Assembly (NCBI RefSeq): GCF_000421605.1
Contig: NZ_ATXI01000003.1
Span: 1 to 64,000, forward strand
Origin: Thermodesulfobacterium thermophilum DSM 1276
GTDB taxonomy: Bacteria; Desulfobacterota; Thermodesulfobacteria; Thermodesulfobacteriales; Thermodesulfobacteriaceae
Length of the DNA stretch: 64,000 nt
Direction of reading: 5' to 3'
The position numbers and the translations under genes are program-made. The notes under the pieces are model-generated. The model was not told the origin of the DNA. It worked only from the letters and a program-made list of their open reading frames with translations, and ran no database searches. Shown piece by piece: positions 8,656-16,917 of the stretch (the stretch's first letter is position 1; each line of letters opens with the position of its first letter).

Positions 8656-9414
8656 ATGAGGATATTAGGACTTGATGTTGGGTCTACTTATATTAAAGTG
8701 GCCCTTTTTGAAAATGAAAGGTTAACCCTTTTAGAAAGAGACAAAACTTCTTACCAACCCTTAGAAAGGTGCCTTCAATACATACACAAATACAAACCAG
8801 ATCAAGTGGTAGCTACTGGATACGGAAGGAACCTTATAAATAATAACTTTTCAAACTGTATCACCCTTTCTGAAATCAAAGCCTTTGCTATGGGAGCCCA
8901 TTTTATCCATCCTAAGGTAAGAACTATCTTAGACATAGGAGGCCAAGATACTAAGGTTATAAGCCTTGATGAAAAAGGTAAGGTAGTTAAGTTTGAGATG
9001 AACGACCGTTGTTCAGCTGGCACAGGCAGGTTTTTAGAAATAATGTGTAAAGCTTTAGGATTCGAAATAGAGGAGTTAAACCAGTTAGATCTCGACGAGG
9101 AGGTCAAAGTAAAAATCAGCAGTCTTTGTACCGTCTTCGCTGAATCAGAAGTTATTTCACTTATAGCTCAGGGAGTGCCCAGAGAAGAGATTTTAAAAAG
9201 TATCTATTTTGCGATAGTCTACAAGGTGGTATCTATGCTAAAAAGAATTACCGTTACTGAAGATTTTATTTTTGCAGGGGGATGCTCTTCAAATAAAAAT
9301 TTAAAAAAGTTTTTAGAAAACCAGCTAAAAATTAGGGTGATTACCCTTGAAGAATCCCCTTTTTTAGGGGCTATCGGAGCAGGAATTTTTGGAATCTCTC
9401 AGATTAAACGTTAG
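8656..9414 (+). CDS. Acyl-CoA dehydratase activase (BadF/HgdC-type ATPase)
   Basis: A 252-residue ASKHA-fold ATPase that hydrolyses ATP to push a low-potential electron into the partner dehydratase-type protein. The phosphate-binding motifs LGLDVGSTYIK (residues 3-13) and DIGGQDTK (about 95-102) are intact. The two cysteines that bridge the dimer's single [4Fe-4S] cluster are in NDRCSAGTG (near 117-125) and SSLC (near 156). It follows the dehydratase-type gene by 41 bases and must be its partner. Its 3' end overlaps the convergent LysR gene by 11 bases. Confidence 0.9.
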   Translation: MRILGLDVGSTYIKVALFENERLTLLERDKTSYQPLERCLQYIHKYKPDQVVATGYGRNLINNNFSNCITLSEIKAFAMGAHFIHPKVRTILDIGGQDTKVISLDEKGKVVKFEMNDRCSAGTGRFLEIMCKALGFEIEELNQLDLDEEVKVKISSLCTVFAESEVISLIAQGVPREEILKSIYFAIVYKVVSMLKRITVTEDFIFAGGCSSNKNLKKFLENQLKIRVITLEESPFLGAIGAGIFGISQIKR

Positions 9415-10294
9415 AAAAACTCTTGATAAAATCTAAAAATTTATGTTCTACTGGTAAAAATTTTGCCATTTTTGGATAAACTACATAAAATTTTCTTTTT
9501 ATCGTAAAATTTTTAATTCTTACTACTTTTAAAAGTTTTAGAGAGGTTTCAAGTTCTACGGCTAAGGAAGAAACGAAACCAAAACCAAGGCCTGACTTTA
9601 CCGCTTCTTTTATAGCCTCTGTAGACCCCATCTCTCCTATGATGTTAAGCTTTATCCAATCTATACCTTTTTTATCCAAAAACTCTAAAAAATTTTTCCA
9701 GGTGCCTGAACCCTCTTCACGTTTTAATAAAGGAATATGATACAACTCCTCTAACTCTATTTCGTCTTTAGTAAAATCTGGAGGACCAATAAGAACTATT
9801 TCATCTTCATAGCAAGGCAAGAAAACCAAATCTTTGTTAGCAAAAACAGCACCTACCATACCAAAATCGATTTCTCTTGCCAAAACCTTCTCTATCACTT
9901 CTTTGCTATCTCCTACCTTTAAGAAAACTGAAATGTTAGGATGATGTTCTTTAAAATTTTTTATAACCTTAGGGAGTATATACTGACCTGGTATGGTGCT
10001 ACCACCTATTTCTATCAAACCTACCTTTTCATCTTTTAGAAGTTTTAACTCTTTTTCCATCTGTTTGAGTATGTTTAAAACCTCTTTCCCGTAACGATAT
10101 ACTATTTTCCCGGCTTTACTGGGAATTACTTTTCTGGTATTTCGGTCAAAAAGATTAACCTCTAACTCCTGTTCCAGGTCTTTGATATGAAGAGTAATGG
10201 TTGGTTGAGCAAGATGTAAGGCTGAAGAGGCTTTAGAAAAACTTTGGGTCTCATATACCTTAATAAAAACCTCTAACTTCCGTAAATCCAACAT
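9404..10294 (-). CDS. LysR-family transcriptional regulator, selenium/sulfur cluster
   Basis: A LysR regulator with an N-terminal winged helix-turn-helix (FIKVYETQSFSKASSALH onward) and a C-terminal effector-binding domain, 296 residues from the chosen start. The frame extends 20 codons further upstream, but MLDLRKLEVF matches where family members begin and GGAG lies just before it; a TTG one codon on is also possible. It is divergent from the yedE operon and the shared region carries three related T-N11-A style boxes. A selenium-metabolism-linked LysR family is known from this kind of neighbourhood, so regulation of yedE is likely but inferred. Confidence 0.85.
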   Translation of the reverse strand: MLDLRKLEVFIKVYETQSFSKASSALHLAQPTITLHIKDLEQELEVNLFDRNTRKVIPSKAGKIVYRYGKEVLNILKQMEKELKLLKDEKVGLIEIGGSTIPGQYILPKVIKNFKEHHPNISVFLKVGDSKEVIEKVLAREIDFGMVGAVFANKDLVFLPCYEDEIVLIGPPDFTKDEIELEELYHIPLLKREEGSGTWKNFLEFLDKKGIDWIKLNIIGEMGSTEAIKEAVKSGLGFGFVSSLAVELETSLKLLKVVRIKNFTIKRKFYVVYPKMAKFLPVEHKFLDFIKSFSNV

Positions 10295-10365
10295 CTCTCC
10301 AATCGCCAAATATCTTTTAACCTTGAATATACAAAAAAACTTATTCAAAGACAAGGGTATCTTTT

Positions 10366-10438
10366 ATAGAAAAAACTTATAAATCATCTTTAAATTGATA
10401 GATTTTTTCTATTTGACTTAAAACTGTATTTTTTCTAT
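10366..10438. promoter_or_regulatory. Putative LysR operator region with three related boxes
   Basis: Three copies of an ATAGAAAAAA-type box occur between the divergent lysR and yedE genes: ATAGAAAAAACTTAT at 10366-10380, ATAGATTTTTTCTAT (a perfect dyad) at 10398-10412, and GTATTTTTTCTAT at 10426-10438. Spacing is about three helical turns between the first two. A TTGACT at 10413-10418 next to the second box could be the yedE -35. Confidence 0.5.
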
Positions 10439-10484
10439 TTTTAATACTTAATCAAAAATACACTTATAAACCAAGGAGGGGTGG

Positions 10485-11582
10485 ATGAACGGCATCAGTA
10501 ACTTTTTAGCTACCAGATGGGGCATTATTTTAGTAGGTGGTATCATAGGTATCTTAGCTCCCATTCTTCAAAAACTTGGAAACCCACCTAACATGGGGAT
10601 TTGTGTTGCCTGTATGGAAAGAGACATAGCAGGAGCCTTAGGTTTTCATAGGGCAGAGGTGGTCCAGTATATGAGACCAGAAATCATCGGATTTGTTTTA
10701 GGATCTTTTATAAGTGCTCTTTTATTTAAAGAATATCGTCCAAGGGGTGGCTCTGCTCCTTTTATCAGGTTTATTTTAGGGATGTTTGCGATGATCGGTG
10801 CTTTAACCTTCTTGGGTTGTCCCTGGAGAACCGTTCTAAGGCTTGCAGGAGGAGACTTCAACGCTATTTTTGGTTTGTTAGGCTTGGTTTTTGGTATCTT
10901 TATAGGAACTATTTTCTTCAGGATGGGATACTCTCTTGGAAGGTCTCAAGGGTTCCCTTATAAAGCTGCCGGGTTAGGCTTTCCTTTTTTGATGTTAGTT
11001 TGTTTAGTCTTACTTTTAATCGATAGTCCTTTACCTGGTACCAACAAAGGAGAATTTTTGTTTTTTAGTATCAAGGGTCCTGGATCTCAACATGCCCCTA
11101 TTTTTATCTCCCTTTTAGCCGGCCTTTTTATAGGAATCCTTGCCCAAAGAAGTAGGTTTTGTACCATGGGTGCCTTTAGGGATGTAATCCTTTTTAGGCA
11201 ATTTCATCTATTCTTAGGGGTTGCTTCTTTCTTTATTGCTGCATTAATAACCAACCTTATTTTAGGACAGTTCAATCCAGGGTTTGAAAATCAACCTATA
11301 GCTCATACCATGCAGTTATGGAACTTTTTAGGAATGGCTTTAGCAGGGCTTTGTTTTGCCTTAGCAGGTGGTTGTCCTGGAAGACAACTCTTTCTTTCTG
11401 GAGAAGGAGATGGAGATGCTGCTATCTTTGCTACTGGGATGATAGTAGGTGCTGCTGTAGCCCACAATTTTGGTTTAGCAGCCTCTCCTAAAGGAATAGG
11501 ACCTCATACCCCTGAAGCTATCCTTTTGGGCTTTATCGTATGTATAGTCATAGGATTAACCATGAGAGTTAAAAAAGCTTAG
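10485..11582 (+). CDS. yedE: YedE/YeeE-family membrane transporter, selenium-associated
   Basis: A 365-residue inner-membrane protein with about ten hydrophobic segments. It shows the YeeE/YedE hallmarks in both halves: FLGCPWR near 108 and the RFCTMGAFRD motif near 223, with GGCPGRQLFLSGEGD near 302. The conserved cysteines are thought to pass a thiol-reactive sulfur or selenium species across the membrane in this family. An AAGGAGGGG site precedes the ATG. It heads an operon with TusA, a DUF3343 protein and a kinase-like protein, and is divergent from lysR, the arrangement seen in selenium-metabolising bacteria. Confidence 0.9.
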   Translation: MNGISNFLATRWGIILVGGIIGILAPILQKLGNPPNMGICVACMERDIAGALGFHRAEVVQYMRPEIIGFVLGSFISALLFKEYRPRGGSAPFIRFILGMFAMIGALTFLGCPWRTVLRLAGGDFNAIFGLLGLVFGIFIGTIFFRMGYSLGRSQGFPYKAAGLGFPFLMLVCLVLLLIDSPLPGTNKGEFLFFSIKGPGSQHAPIFISLLAGLFIGILAQRSRFCTMGAFRDVILFRQFHLFLGVASFFIAALITNLILGQFNPGFENQPIAHTMQLWNFLGMALAGLCFALAGGCPGRQLFLSGEGDGDAAIFATGMIVGAAVAHNFGLAASPKGIGPHTPEAILLGFIVCIVIGLTMRVKKA

Positions 11583-11609
11583 ACAATAAAAATTGCAGGA
11601 GGGAGAAAT

Positions 11610-11825
11610 ATGCCAGAAGTAGTAGATGCAAGAGGACTTTCTTGTCCAGAACCGGTATTACGTACCTTGGAAGCAATCAAAGCTTTAGGACAAGGAGAAC
11701 TGGAGATATGGGTGGATAACCCTACCGCTAAAGAAAATGTCATTAGAGCAGCTAAAACCTCGGGGTGGGAGGTAGTTGAAATAAAAGAACTTCCTGATAG
11801 TATTAAGCTGGTGATTAAAAAATGA
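11610..11825 (+). CDS. TusA/SirA-family sulfur (selenium) carrier
   Basis: A 71-residue TusA-fold protein. VDARGLSCPEPVLRT (residues 4-18) contains the CPxP motif whose cysteine carries a persulfide or perselenide. AGGAGGGAG lies before the ATG. In many selenium-using bacteria this domain is the N-terminal half of YedF; here it is a separate gene that overlaps the next by ATGA. It probably receives the species imported by YedE and hands it on. Confidence 0.9.
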   Translation: MPEVVDARGLSCPEPVLRTLEAIKALGQGELEIWVDNPTAKENVIRAAKTSGWEVVEIKELPDSIKLVIKK

Positions 11826-12388
11826 TGGAATGGCTTAATAAACTTTTACCAACCAAAAGAAACAAAAAAGATAAAACAAACCAAAGTTCTCAAAAGGCTC
11901 TTCTTATATTTGAAAACACCTCTGAGGTGATCCAAGCTGAAAAAATTTTACAAACACAAGGTTATAAAGTAAAGGTAGTTGGGCCTCCTCCTGAAGTTAG
12001 AAAAGGATGTGACCTGGCTATAGAAGTCCCAGTAGTTGAAATCCCTGGTATTATAAACCTTTTAAAAACTAAAAAAGTAGAACCTTTAGACTTCATTTCC
12101 TTTTCTGAAGAAGAAATTTTAAAGCCTGTAGACCTTTTTCACGTAAAAGACTTTGGAGAGTATTTGATGGTAAGGGCTGCTAACATGAAAATAACGGTAG
12201 ATAAAAGAACTCTCACCATCGTTAATGTTTCAGGAGGAGGATGTCCTGACGTCCCCTATTTGGCTTCGATTTTGATTGGATTAAACCTGAAAAATTCTTT
12301 CCCTCCTAAGGAAAAAGGACATACCCTCTGTGGATATGCCTTACATTTAGCTTATGAAAAAGCTAAAGAGCTTTTATGTTCGGAATAG
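11822..12388 (+). CDS. DUF3343-type putative Se/S carrier protein
   Basis: A 188-residue protein. Residues about 26-95 resemble the DUF3343 fold (KALLIFENTSEVIQAEK...) with a cysteine in PPEVRKGCD. The C-terminal part adds VNVSGGGCPDVPYLA near 140 and HTLCGYALHLAYEKA near 168, so at least three conserved-looking cysteines are present. No signal peptide. It overlaps tusA by four bases and the next gene by 13. Its position suggests that it takes sulfur or selenium from TusA. The chemistry is not established for the family. Confidence 0.65.
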   Translation: MMEWLNKLLPTKRNKKDKTNQSSQKALLIFENTSEVIQAEKILQTQGYKVKVVGPPPEVRKGCDLAIEVPVVEIPGIINLLKTKKVEPLDFISFSEEEILKPVDLFHVKDFGEYLMVRAANMKITVDKRTLTIVNVSGGGCPDVPYLASILIGLNLKNSFPPKEKGHTLCGYALHLAYEKAKELLCSE

Positions 12389-13230
12389 CAGGCATTATAC
12401 CCGATGAAACACTGCCTTTGGTTTATGGAGTTCCTGTTTTAAAAGATAATCGACTTATCATAGACCGCTGGCAAATTCCTATAGAACGTGGAACCGCTGC
12501 TCTAATCGCCTCTGCCATAAAAACCTTGGAGGTTTTTAGAAAGCCTAATCCGATGGTTTTTCTGGTTGGAGATATAGGTAAAGGCACAGGAAGTAAGGCT
12601 TTATATCAATTTTTAGCAGAAAACTTTCTTCAACATTCTTTTCAGGTGTTTACCTTTCATTATATCCTTCCTGAAGTAGACGGCTGTTTAAAAGTAATCT
12701 TCTCGATAGAAAAACTTTCTAAAAAACCCTTTTTAATAGCTGATGCAGGTTTTATGTATACGGTAAAAATGGCAGGATATGCTAACTTTTTTGACCTTTT
12801 TACCCCAGACTTAGGTGAATTAGCCTTTTTAGCTGATGAAAAAGCTCCTCATCCTTTTTATACCCGGGGTTTTCTTCTTTCAAACGAAAAAGACATAGAA
12901 AGCTTGATAAAACGGGCATATCAACATCACAACGCACCTCCCTATCTTTTAGTTAAAGGTGAAAAAGATTGGGTGGTTTACAACCAAGAAGTTTTAGCAA
13001 CCATAGATGAACCCTTAGTTCCAGAGTTTGAAGCTATAGGTGGTACAGGAGATACTATAACAGGTATGGTTTCTGCTCTGATTTATGCAGGATATCCACC
13101 AGAAAAGGCATGTATTTTAGCAGCTAAAGCCAACAGGTTGGCTGGTGCCTTAGCCTCTCCTACCCCAGCCACTCAGATTTCAACCATCATCGATTTTATA
13201 CCCAATGCCTTAAAAAAACTGTCTGGTTAA
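12376..13230 (+). CDS. Ribokinase-fold protein, NAD(P)H-hydrate dehydratase/sugar kinase-like
   Basis: A 284-residue protein ending the yedE operon. The motif IGGTGDTITGMVSAL near residues 218-232 is the GxGD catalytic loop of the ribokinase/YjeF-C superfamily, which phosphorylates or dehydrates small substrates with ATP or ADP. There is no YjeF epimerase domain, so it is shorter than a full Nnr protein. Sugar-kinase-like genes recur in selenium operons without known substrate. The start overlaps the DUF3343 gene by 13 bases and relies on coupling. Confidence 0.65.
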   Translation: MFGIAGIIPDETLPLVYGVPVLKDNRLIIDRWQIPIERGTAALIASAIKTLEVFRKPNPMVFLVGDIGKGTGSKALYQFLAENFLQHSFQVFTFHYILPEVDGCLKVIFSIEKLSKKPFLIADAGFMYTVKMAGYANFFDLFTPDLGELAFLADEKAPHPFYTRGFLLSNEKDIESLIKRAYQHHNAPPYLLVKGEKDWVVYNQEVLATIDEPLVPEFEAIGGTGDTITGMVSALIYAGYPPEKACILAAKANRLAGALASPTPATQISTIIDFIPNALKKLSG

Positions 13231-13259
13231 TTATTCCACAGGAATAATCGTTATTTTTT
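13230..13259 (+). terminator. Rho-independent terminator of the yedE operon
   Basis: ATTATTCC (13230-13237), loop ACA, GGAATAAT (13241-13248), then CGTTATTTTTTC. The hairpin overlaps the last codons of the convergent cyclophilin-like gene. The T tract is on the plus side only. Confidence 0.55.
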
Positions 13260-13605
13260 CAGAATTTTTAAGTTCTTTTAACTTTTTTGGATCTTCTAAA
13301 AGCCTTCCTATAAGGTTTACTTTACTGGCAGGTACAGGTTCATCGTCAACAGAAATAGGGGTAGGGCCAAAAAAGATAGCTAAAGCCTTTCCTGGAGGCC
13401 AATAACCTATGTCTCCTGATTTTACCTTTAAGGTAGCTGTTTCTTCCAAAGGATAGTCTAAAGGTATAGAAAAATAAAATTCATCACCCCAGGTGTTTAA
13501 GTAGGATTCTATGGGTAAAATTTTGTAGACTTCTTGACCACAGGGAGTATCAAACAATTCTGCCAAAACTTCTTCTTTTCCGTCAAAGATCAACTTAACC
13601 TTCAT
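13231..13605 (-). CDS. Cyclophilin-like fold protein (TM1367 family)
   Basis: A 124-residue protein of the TM1367/Cyclophil_like family. The signature GDIGYWPPGKALAIFFGPTP at about 64-83 is clear. The family has a cyclophilin-like barrel but lacks the known peptidyl-prolyl isomerase residues; function is unknown. Cytoplasmic, no signal peptide. Transcribed alone, convergent with the selenium operon. Confidence 0.85.
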   Translation of the reverse strand: MKVKLIFDGKEEVLAELFDTPCGQEVYKILPIESYLNTWGDEFYFSIPLDYPLEETATLKVKSGDIGYWPPGKALAIFFGPTPISVDDEPVPASKVNLIGRLLEDPKKLKELKNSEKITIIPVE

Positions 13606-13861
13606 CTTACCTCATCTCCCCGTTTAATATTAATTAAATTTTAATGTAAACCTATCTTTTTTAAAAAACAAGAATTTAAAACCGGTGGTCTTTTTAATCT
13701 CATAAAGCTTATAAACGTGCACTACAGGTAGCTATACAATCGTTTGTGAATAAGATTTGTTATGTAAACCTTATTTTAAATCTTTCCTTATTTTGTTTTT
13801 ATGAATAAAATTTATAAAAGAAACTAAAAGACAGATAAATATAATCAGGAGGTGAACAAAC

Positions 13862-15019
13862 ATGAAATTCAAAGGTTATGTTAGACCTAATGGAGAAGTA
13901 GGAGTAAGAAATCATCTTTTGATAATTCCTACCGTAGTCTGTGCAAGTACTGTGGCAGAGAGGATAGCTTCTTGTGTAGAAGGAGCGATATCACTTGCCA
14001 ATCAACATGGATGTTGTCAAATTGGAGCCGATCTTGTCTTGACTGAAAACGTCCTGATAGGATTAGGAAAAAATCCTAATGTAGGAGCTGTGGTTGTTGT
14101 GTCGTTAGAATGTGGAGGGGTTTCGGCTGAAAGAGTGGTCGATGAAATCGCAAAGACAGGAAAACCTGTTGAGTACGTAGGAATACAGAAGAGTGGCGGG
14201 ACTTTAAAGGCCATAGAAATAGGAACAAGGCTGGCAAGTAAAATGGCACAAGATCTTGCTAAACTCGATAAAGAAGAAGTTGATATCTCAAATTTAATCT
14301 TATCTGTCGAATGTGGAGGTTCTGACACAACCTCAGGACTCGCTTCTAATCCGGTCGCTGGTTACGTAATGGACAAGATTATTGACCTTGGGGGGACAGG
14401 TATATTTTCTGAAACTGCCGAAGTGATCGGCGCAGAACATATCCTTGCAAAAAGAGCAGTAAGTAAAGAAATAGGAGAAAGGTTGATTTCGGTAGTTAGA
14501 AGAACAGAAGAGAAAGCCAAAACAATGGGGGTAGACATGCGTGGGGGTCAACCTACTCCAGGCAACATCGAAGGAGGTATTAGCACGATCGAAGAAAAAT
14601 CTTTAGGTGCTATTTACAAAGGAGGAACCAAACCTTTGCAGGGAGTATTAGAGTATGGTGAAAAACCACAAGGAAAGGGATTGTACTTCATGGATACCCC
14701 TGGTCAAGACATTGAGTCCATAACCGGAATGACGGCAGGAGGATCACAAGTTGTTATCTTTACTACCGGTCGTGGTACTCCCACTGGTTCTCCAATAGCA
14801 CCGGTTATCAAGATTACTGGAAATCCCGAAGCTTACATAAATATGGAGGACAATATAGATTTCAATTGTGGCACTATAATCGAAGGTACAGAAACAATAG
14901 AAGAAGCCGGAGAAAGACTGTTTAAACTTTTGATAGAAGTTATTAACGGATCATTAACAAAAGCTGAGGCTTTAAAACATAGAGAATTTGGCATGTTCAA
15001 ATTAATTTCTACTTTTTAA
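13862..15019 (+). CDS. UxaA-family dehydratase/sulfo-lyase large subunit
   Basis: A 385-residue homologue of the catalytic domain of altronate dehydratase UxaA and of the large subunit of (2R)-sulfolactate sulfo-lyase SuyB. Visible features are GYVRPNGEVGVRNH at the N-terminus, NQHGCCQIG near 43, SVECGGSDTTSGLASNP near 148 and the C-terminal FNCGTIIEG near 335. Metal-binding cysteines recur. The small SAF-type subunit follows 92 bases later. An AGGAGGTG site precedes the ATG. Substrate may be a hexonate or a sulfonate such as sulfolactate; no transporter or sugar genes are nearby. Codon use looks slightly richer in G and C than in the neighbours, suggesting possible transfer. Confidence 0.8.
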   Translation: MKFKGYVRPNGEVGVRNHLLIIPTVVCASTVAERIASCVEGAISLANQHGCCQIGADLVLTENVLIGLGKNPNVGAVVVVSLECGGVSAERVVDEIAKTGKPVEYVGIQKSGGTLKAIEIGTRLASKMAQDLAKLDKEEVDISNLILSVECGGSDTTSGLASNPVAGYVMDKIIDLGGTGIFSETAEVIGAEHILAKRAVSKEIGERLISVVRRTEEKAKTMGVDMRGGQPTPGNIEGGISTIEEKSLGAIYKGGTKPLQGVLEYGEKPQGKGLYFMDTPGQDIESITGMTAGGSQVVIFTTGRGTPTGSPIAPVIKITGNPEAYINMEDNIDFNCGTIIEGTETIEEAGERLFKLLIEVINGSLTKAEALKHREFGMFKLISTF

Positions 15020-15046
15020 AAAAAATGACAAGGGTTCTCATTTTTT
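15020..15046 (+). terminator. Hairpin with T tract between the two UxaA-type genes
   Basis: AAAAAATGA (15020-15028), a 9-base loop, TCATTTTTT (15038-15046). The stem is mostly A-T. It could terminate or attenuate between the large and small subunits, or simply protect the upstream message. Confidence 0.4.
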
Positions 15047-15111
15047 ACAAACATTTAAAAAAGTTTTAGGTAGTTTAATGAGAATATTTCTTAAGAAGGA
15101 GGTGCCAAAGT

Positions 15112-15417
15112 ATGACTGAAAAAAGAAAATTTGCAGTCGTTATTAATAAAAAAGACAACGTTGCAACAGCAGTCAAAGATCTATCAGCAGGAGAAGAAGT
15201 GTATATAACTATAGATGGGCAAGAGGTAAAGATCACGCTGTTGTCAGATATTAAATTTGGCCATAAATTTGCGATATTTGATATAAAAAAAGGAGAAAAC
15301 GTCATCAAATATGGAGAAGTTATCGGTAGAGCAACCTCTGACATTAAAAAGGGAGAACATGTACACGTTCATAATATCGAAAGTTTAAGAGGCCGTGGCG
15401 ATTGGGAGGGAAGCTAA
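15112..15417 (+). CDS. UxaA-family SAF-domain small subunit
   Basis: A 101-residue SAF domain, matching the N-terminal domain of UxaA or the small subunit SuyA of sulfolactate sulfo-lyase. Typical features are the NKKDNVATAVKDLSAGEEV start, the FGHKFAIFDIKKGENVIKYG segment and the histidine-containing end GEHVHVHNIESLRGRGD, which is shared with galactarate/altronate dehydratases. AAGGAGGTG precedes the ATG. The gene order large then small is opposite to the domain order in fused UxaA. Confidence 0.82.
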   Translation: MTEKRKFAVVINKKDNVATAVKDLSAGEEVYITIDGQEVKITLLSDIKFGHKFAIFDIKKGENVIKYGEVIGRATSDIKKGEHVHVHNIESLRGRGDWEGS

Positions 15418-15580
15418 AAATATAATTTAAAGGTAATAATTATAGGGAATTGCGGTGTATTTAAATTACAAAATTTTTTAAATGTGAATAGTTTGTTTTT
15501 TATAACCAAAACCTAAAGTAAGATGGATATAGTCAGAATTTAAGGTTGAAAGTTTTGTAACGATGGCTATATTTTAAAAT

Positions 15581-15805
15581 ATGCCTGAGATGTCAGGTTT
15601 TGGAAAATTTTTAGTTTTATTAGGAATTTGCTTGATATTACTGGGAATTTTTATCTCTATACTTCCCAAGATACCTTATATAGGGAAACTTCCCGGTGAT
15701 ATTTATATCAAAAAAGATAACTTTACTTTCTATTTTCCCTTAGCAACTTCTATTTTAATTAGCCTTTTACTCACTATTATTCTTAATCTGCTTTTTCGTA
15801 AATAA
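15581..15805 (+). CDS. DUF2905-family small membrane protein
   Basis: 74 residues with two membrane segments (about 8-28 and 48-70) linked by IPYIGKLPGDIYIKKDN, the DUF2905 signature. Inner-membrane, function unknown. No clear ribosome site is visible. It converges on mqnE with only four bases between stop codons. Confidence 0.8.
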   Translation: MPEMSGFGKFLVLLGICLILLGIFISILPKIPYIGKLPGDIYIKKDNFTFYFPLATSILISLLLTIILNLLFRK

Positions 15806-15809
15806 GCTT

Positions 15810-16889
15810 TTAAACCTCTACGGGTTCACCCCCTATTTCTTGGATAAGCCTCTGGATCTCTTCTGTAGACAGATGTACGACTACATCTTTTTTCATAGAT
15901 TGGCTTATTTTTTCTTCTATCACCGTACCATGAAAATGATCTGCTCCCCATAATAGGGCAATCTGAGCTAATTTTACCCCAAAAAAAACCCAGTAAGCCT
16001 TAATATGAGGAAAGTTAGACAAAACAATCCTTGAAATAGCTATGGTTTTTAAAATCTTTAAAGCCGAAGGCCCAGATAGATGGGAGAGTTCATTACCTTC
16101 AGGTATAAAGGCAAGAGGAATAAAGCAATAAAATCCTTTAGTTTCTTCTTGGGCTTCTCTAAGAGTTAATAGATGGTTTATTATCTCTTCGTCTGTTTCC
16201 AAATGTCCAAAAAGAAGGGTAGCATTGGTAGGTATTCCTAATCTATGGGCTGTCTTAGCTATCTCAAGCCATCTCTGATAACCAATCTTTTTAGGATAGA
16301 GCTCCTTATGAAGTCTTTCTGAAAAAACCTCAGCCCCTCCCCCTGGAAGAGAATTTAACCCTGCTTGTTTCAGCTCAGTTAAAACCTCTTCTACCGATTT
16401 TTTAGAAATTTTCGATAACCAGTCTATCTCTACACAGGTAAAAGCTCTAATTCTTAAGGAAGGAAAATTTTCTCTTACCTTACGTATCAGTTCTACATAG
16501 TACTCATAAGGCAACTCTGGGTTTACCCCACCTACTATATGAACTTCTTTTAATTCTGGTGTTGATTTTAACGTTTCTATAATCTCTTCTACTTGATAGG
16601 TATAACCTCCTTTTTCACCAGGCTTTTTGTGATATCCACAAAACTTACAGTTGGTAGTACAAATATTAGTATAGTTAATATGTCTGTTTATCGTATAATA
16701 ATAACGTTTTTGATGCAAGTTTTCTTTTACGGCATTAGCCAGGGTGCCCAGAAAATAAAAATCTCCTTCTTGATACAACCTTAAAGCCTCTTCGAAGTTT
16801 AAAGTTTTTCCAGAAAATACTTTTTTTGTTATTTCTCTGTAAAAGCTGTGTTTTTCTACGTAATTTTTTAAAAACAAAGAGCTTTCCAC
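15810..16889 (-). CDS. mqnE: Aminofutalosine synthase (radical SAM, menaquinone synthesis)
   Basis: A 359-residue radical SAM enzyme. CTTNCKFC near 77-84 is the CxxxCxxC cluster motif, and LNSLPGGGAEVFS near 174 is characteristic of MqnE, which joins 3-enolpyruvyl-benzoate to SAM-derived adenosine to give aminofutalosine. MqnC shares the fold but not this GGGAE segment in the same form. It shows that the organism makes menaquinone by the futalosine route. The AddB-like gene lies 28 bases upstream on the same strand. Confidence 0.9.
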   Translation of the reverse strand: MESSLFLKNYVEKHSFYREITKKVFSGKTLNFEEALRLYQEGDFYFLGTLANAVKENLHQKRYYYTINRHINYTNICTTNCKFCGYHKKPGEKGGYTYQVEEIIETLKSTPELKEVHIVGGVNPELPYEYYVELIRKVRENFPSLRIRAFTCVEIDWLSKISKKSVEEVLTELKQAGLNSLPGGGAEVFSERLHKELYPKKIGYQRWLEIAKTAHRLGIPTNATLLFGHLETDEEIINHLLTLREAQEETKGFYCFIPLAFIPEGNELSHLSGPSALKILKTIAISRIVLSNFPHIKAYWVFFGVKLAQIALLWGADHFHGTVIEEKISQSMKKDVVVHLSTEEIQRLIQEIGGEPVEV

Positions 16890-16917
16890 CCTACCCCTCC
16901 TTTAAATCCTCCAAAAA

